Below, one piece after another: positions 63,937 through 64,000 of a DNA stretch of 64,000 bases. A model generated the notes under the pieces. That model was not told the DNA's origin. It made no database searches and was given only the letters and a program-made list of their open reading frames with translations. The position numbers and the translations under genes are program-made. Position 1 is the stretch's first letter, and every line of letters starts with the position of its first letter. The stretch spans positions 38,160,162 to 38,224,161 of the forward strand of contig OU342637.1 in the NCBI GenBank assembly GCA_910589415.1. The letters are read 5' to 3'. Origin of the DNA: Malachius bipustulatus (Eukaryota; Arthropoda; Insecta; Coleoptera; Melyridae).

Positions 63937-64000
63937 CTGCAAAATCAAGATTGTTCCGTTCCCATGTTTCCCTTTTACATATAATTCCCTCCTTATTTTG

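Overview
The window looks like a stretch of an insect (arthropod) nuclear genome, although no single feature fixes the species. It is AT-rich, has almost no host coding sequence, and is packed with transposable elements of several ages: Ty3/gypsy LTR retrotransposons, Jockey/I-superfamily non-LTR retrotransposons, a dead Tc1/mariner-type transposase, tRNA-derived SINEs and many long inverted-repeat (foldback/MITE-like) units. The one convincing host feature is a minus-strand exon at 47990-48222. It has a splice acceptor, a signal peptide, a cysteine-rich LRR N-terminal cap of Slit type and a consensus donor, so much of the window is probably intron or flank of that gene.

Layout. 1-650: end of a non-LTR element. 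1690-4200: decayed non-LTR element. 4594-14132: complete minus-strand gypsy element ('Gypsy-A') with near-identical 1427-bp LTRs, intact gag and pol and a 4-bp ATAT target duplication. 17067-23857: complete plus-strand gypsy element ('Gypsy-B') with 928-bp LTRs that look identical, intact gag and pol and an extra small ORF, also flanked by ATAT. It sits inside an older inverted-repeat unit. 23858-35650: mostly foldback/MITE-like repeats and a 3' LINE fragment. 35654-36522, 51637-52458 and 61498-62386: three solo LTRs related to Gypsy-B. 37624-38650: mariner-family pseudogene. 40609-42690: 5'-truncated RNase H-bearing LINE with a 15-bp target duplication. 43030-45215 and 59290-61128: two relatives of one Jockey-like family. 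46420-47396 and 49655-50480: further LINE fragments. 53690-55262: SINEs. 56178-59246: three inverted-repeat elements.

In both complete gypsy elements gag and pol overlap in the -1 frame, and a canonical slippery heptamer lies at the overlap (A AAA AAC in Gypsy-A, G GGA AAC in Gypsy-B). Gag-Pol is therefore expected by -1 ribosomal frameshifting.

The most striking signal is in the LTRs of Gypsy-B and its three solo relatives. Downstream of the TATA box, in what should be the 5' leader of the RNA, each LTR carries a run of six to nine hairpins. The stem sequences differ from hairpin to hairpin and from LTR to LTR but stay complementary. The 9-nt apical loop is nearly constant (YGNANTGAG, most often TGTACTGAG or TGCATTGAG). 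Changing stems around a fixed loop are what a repeated RNA-protein recognition element would leave. I know of no described equivalent.
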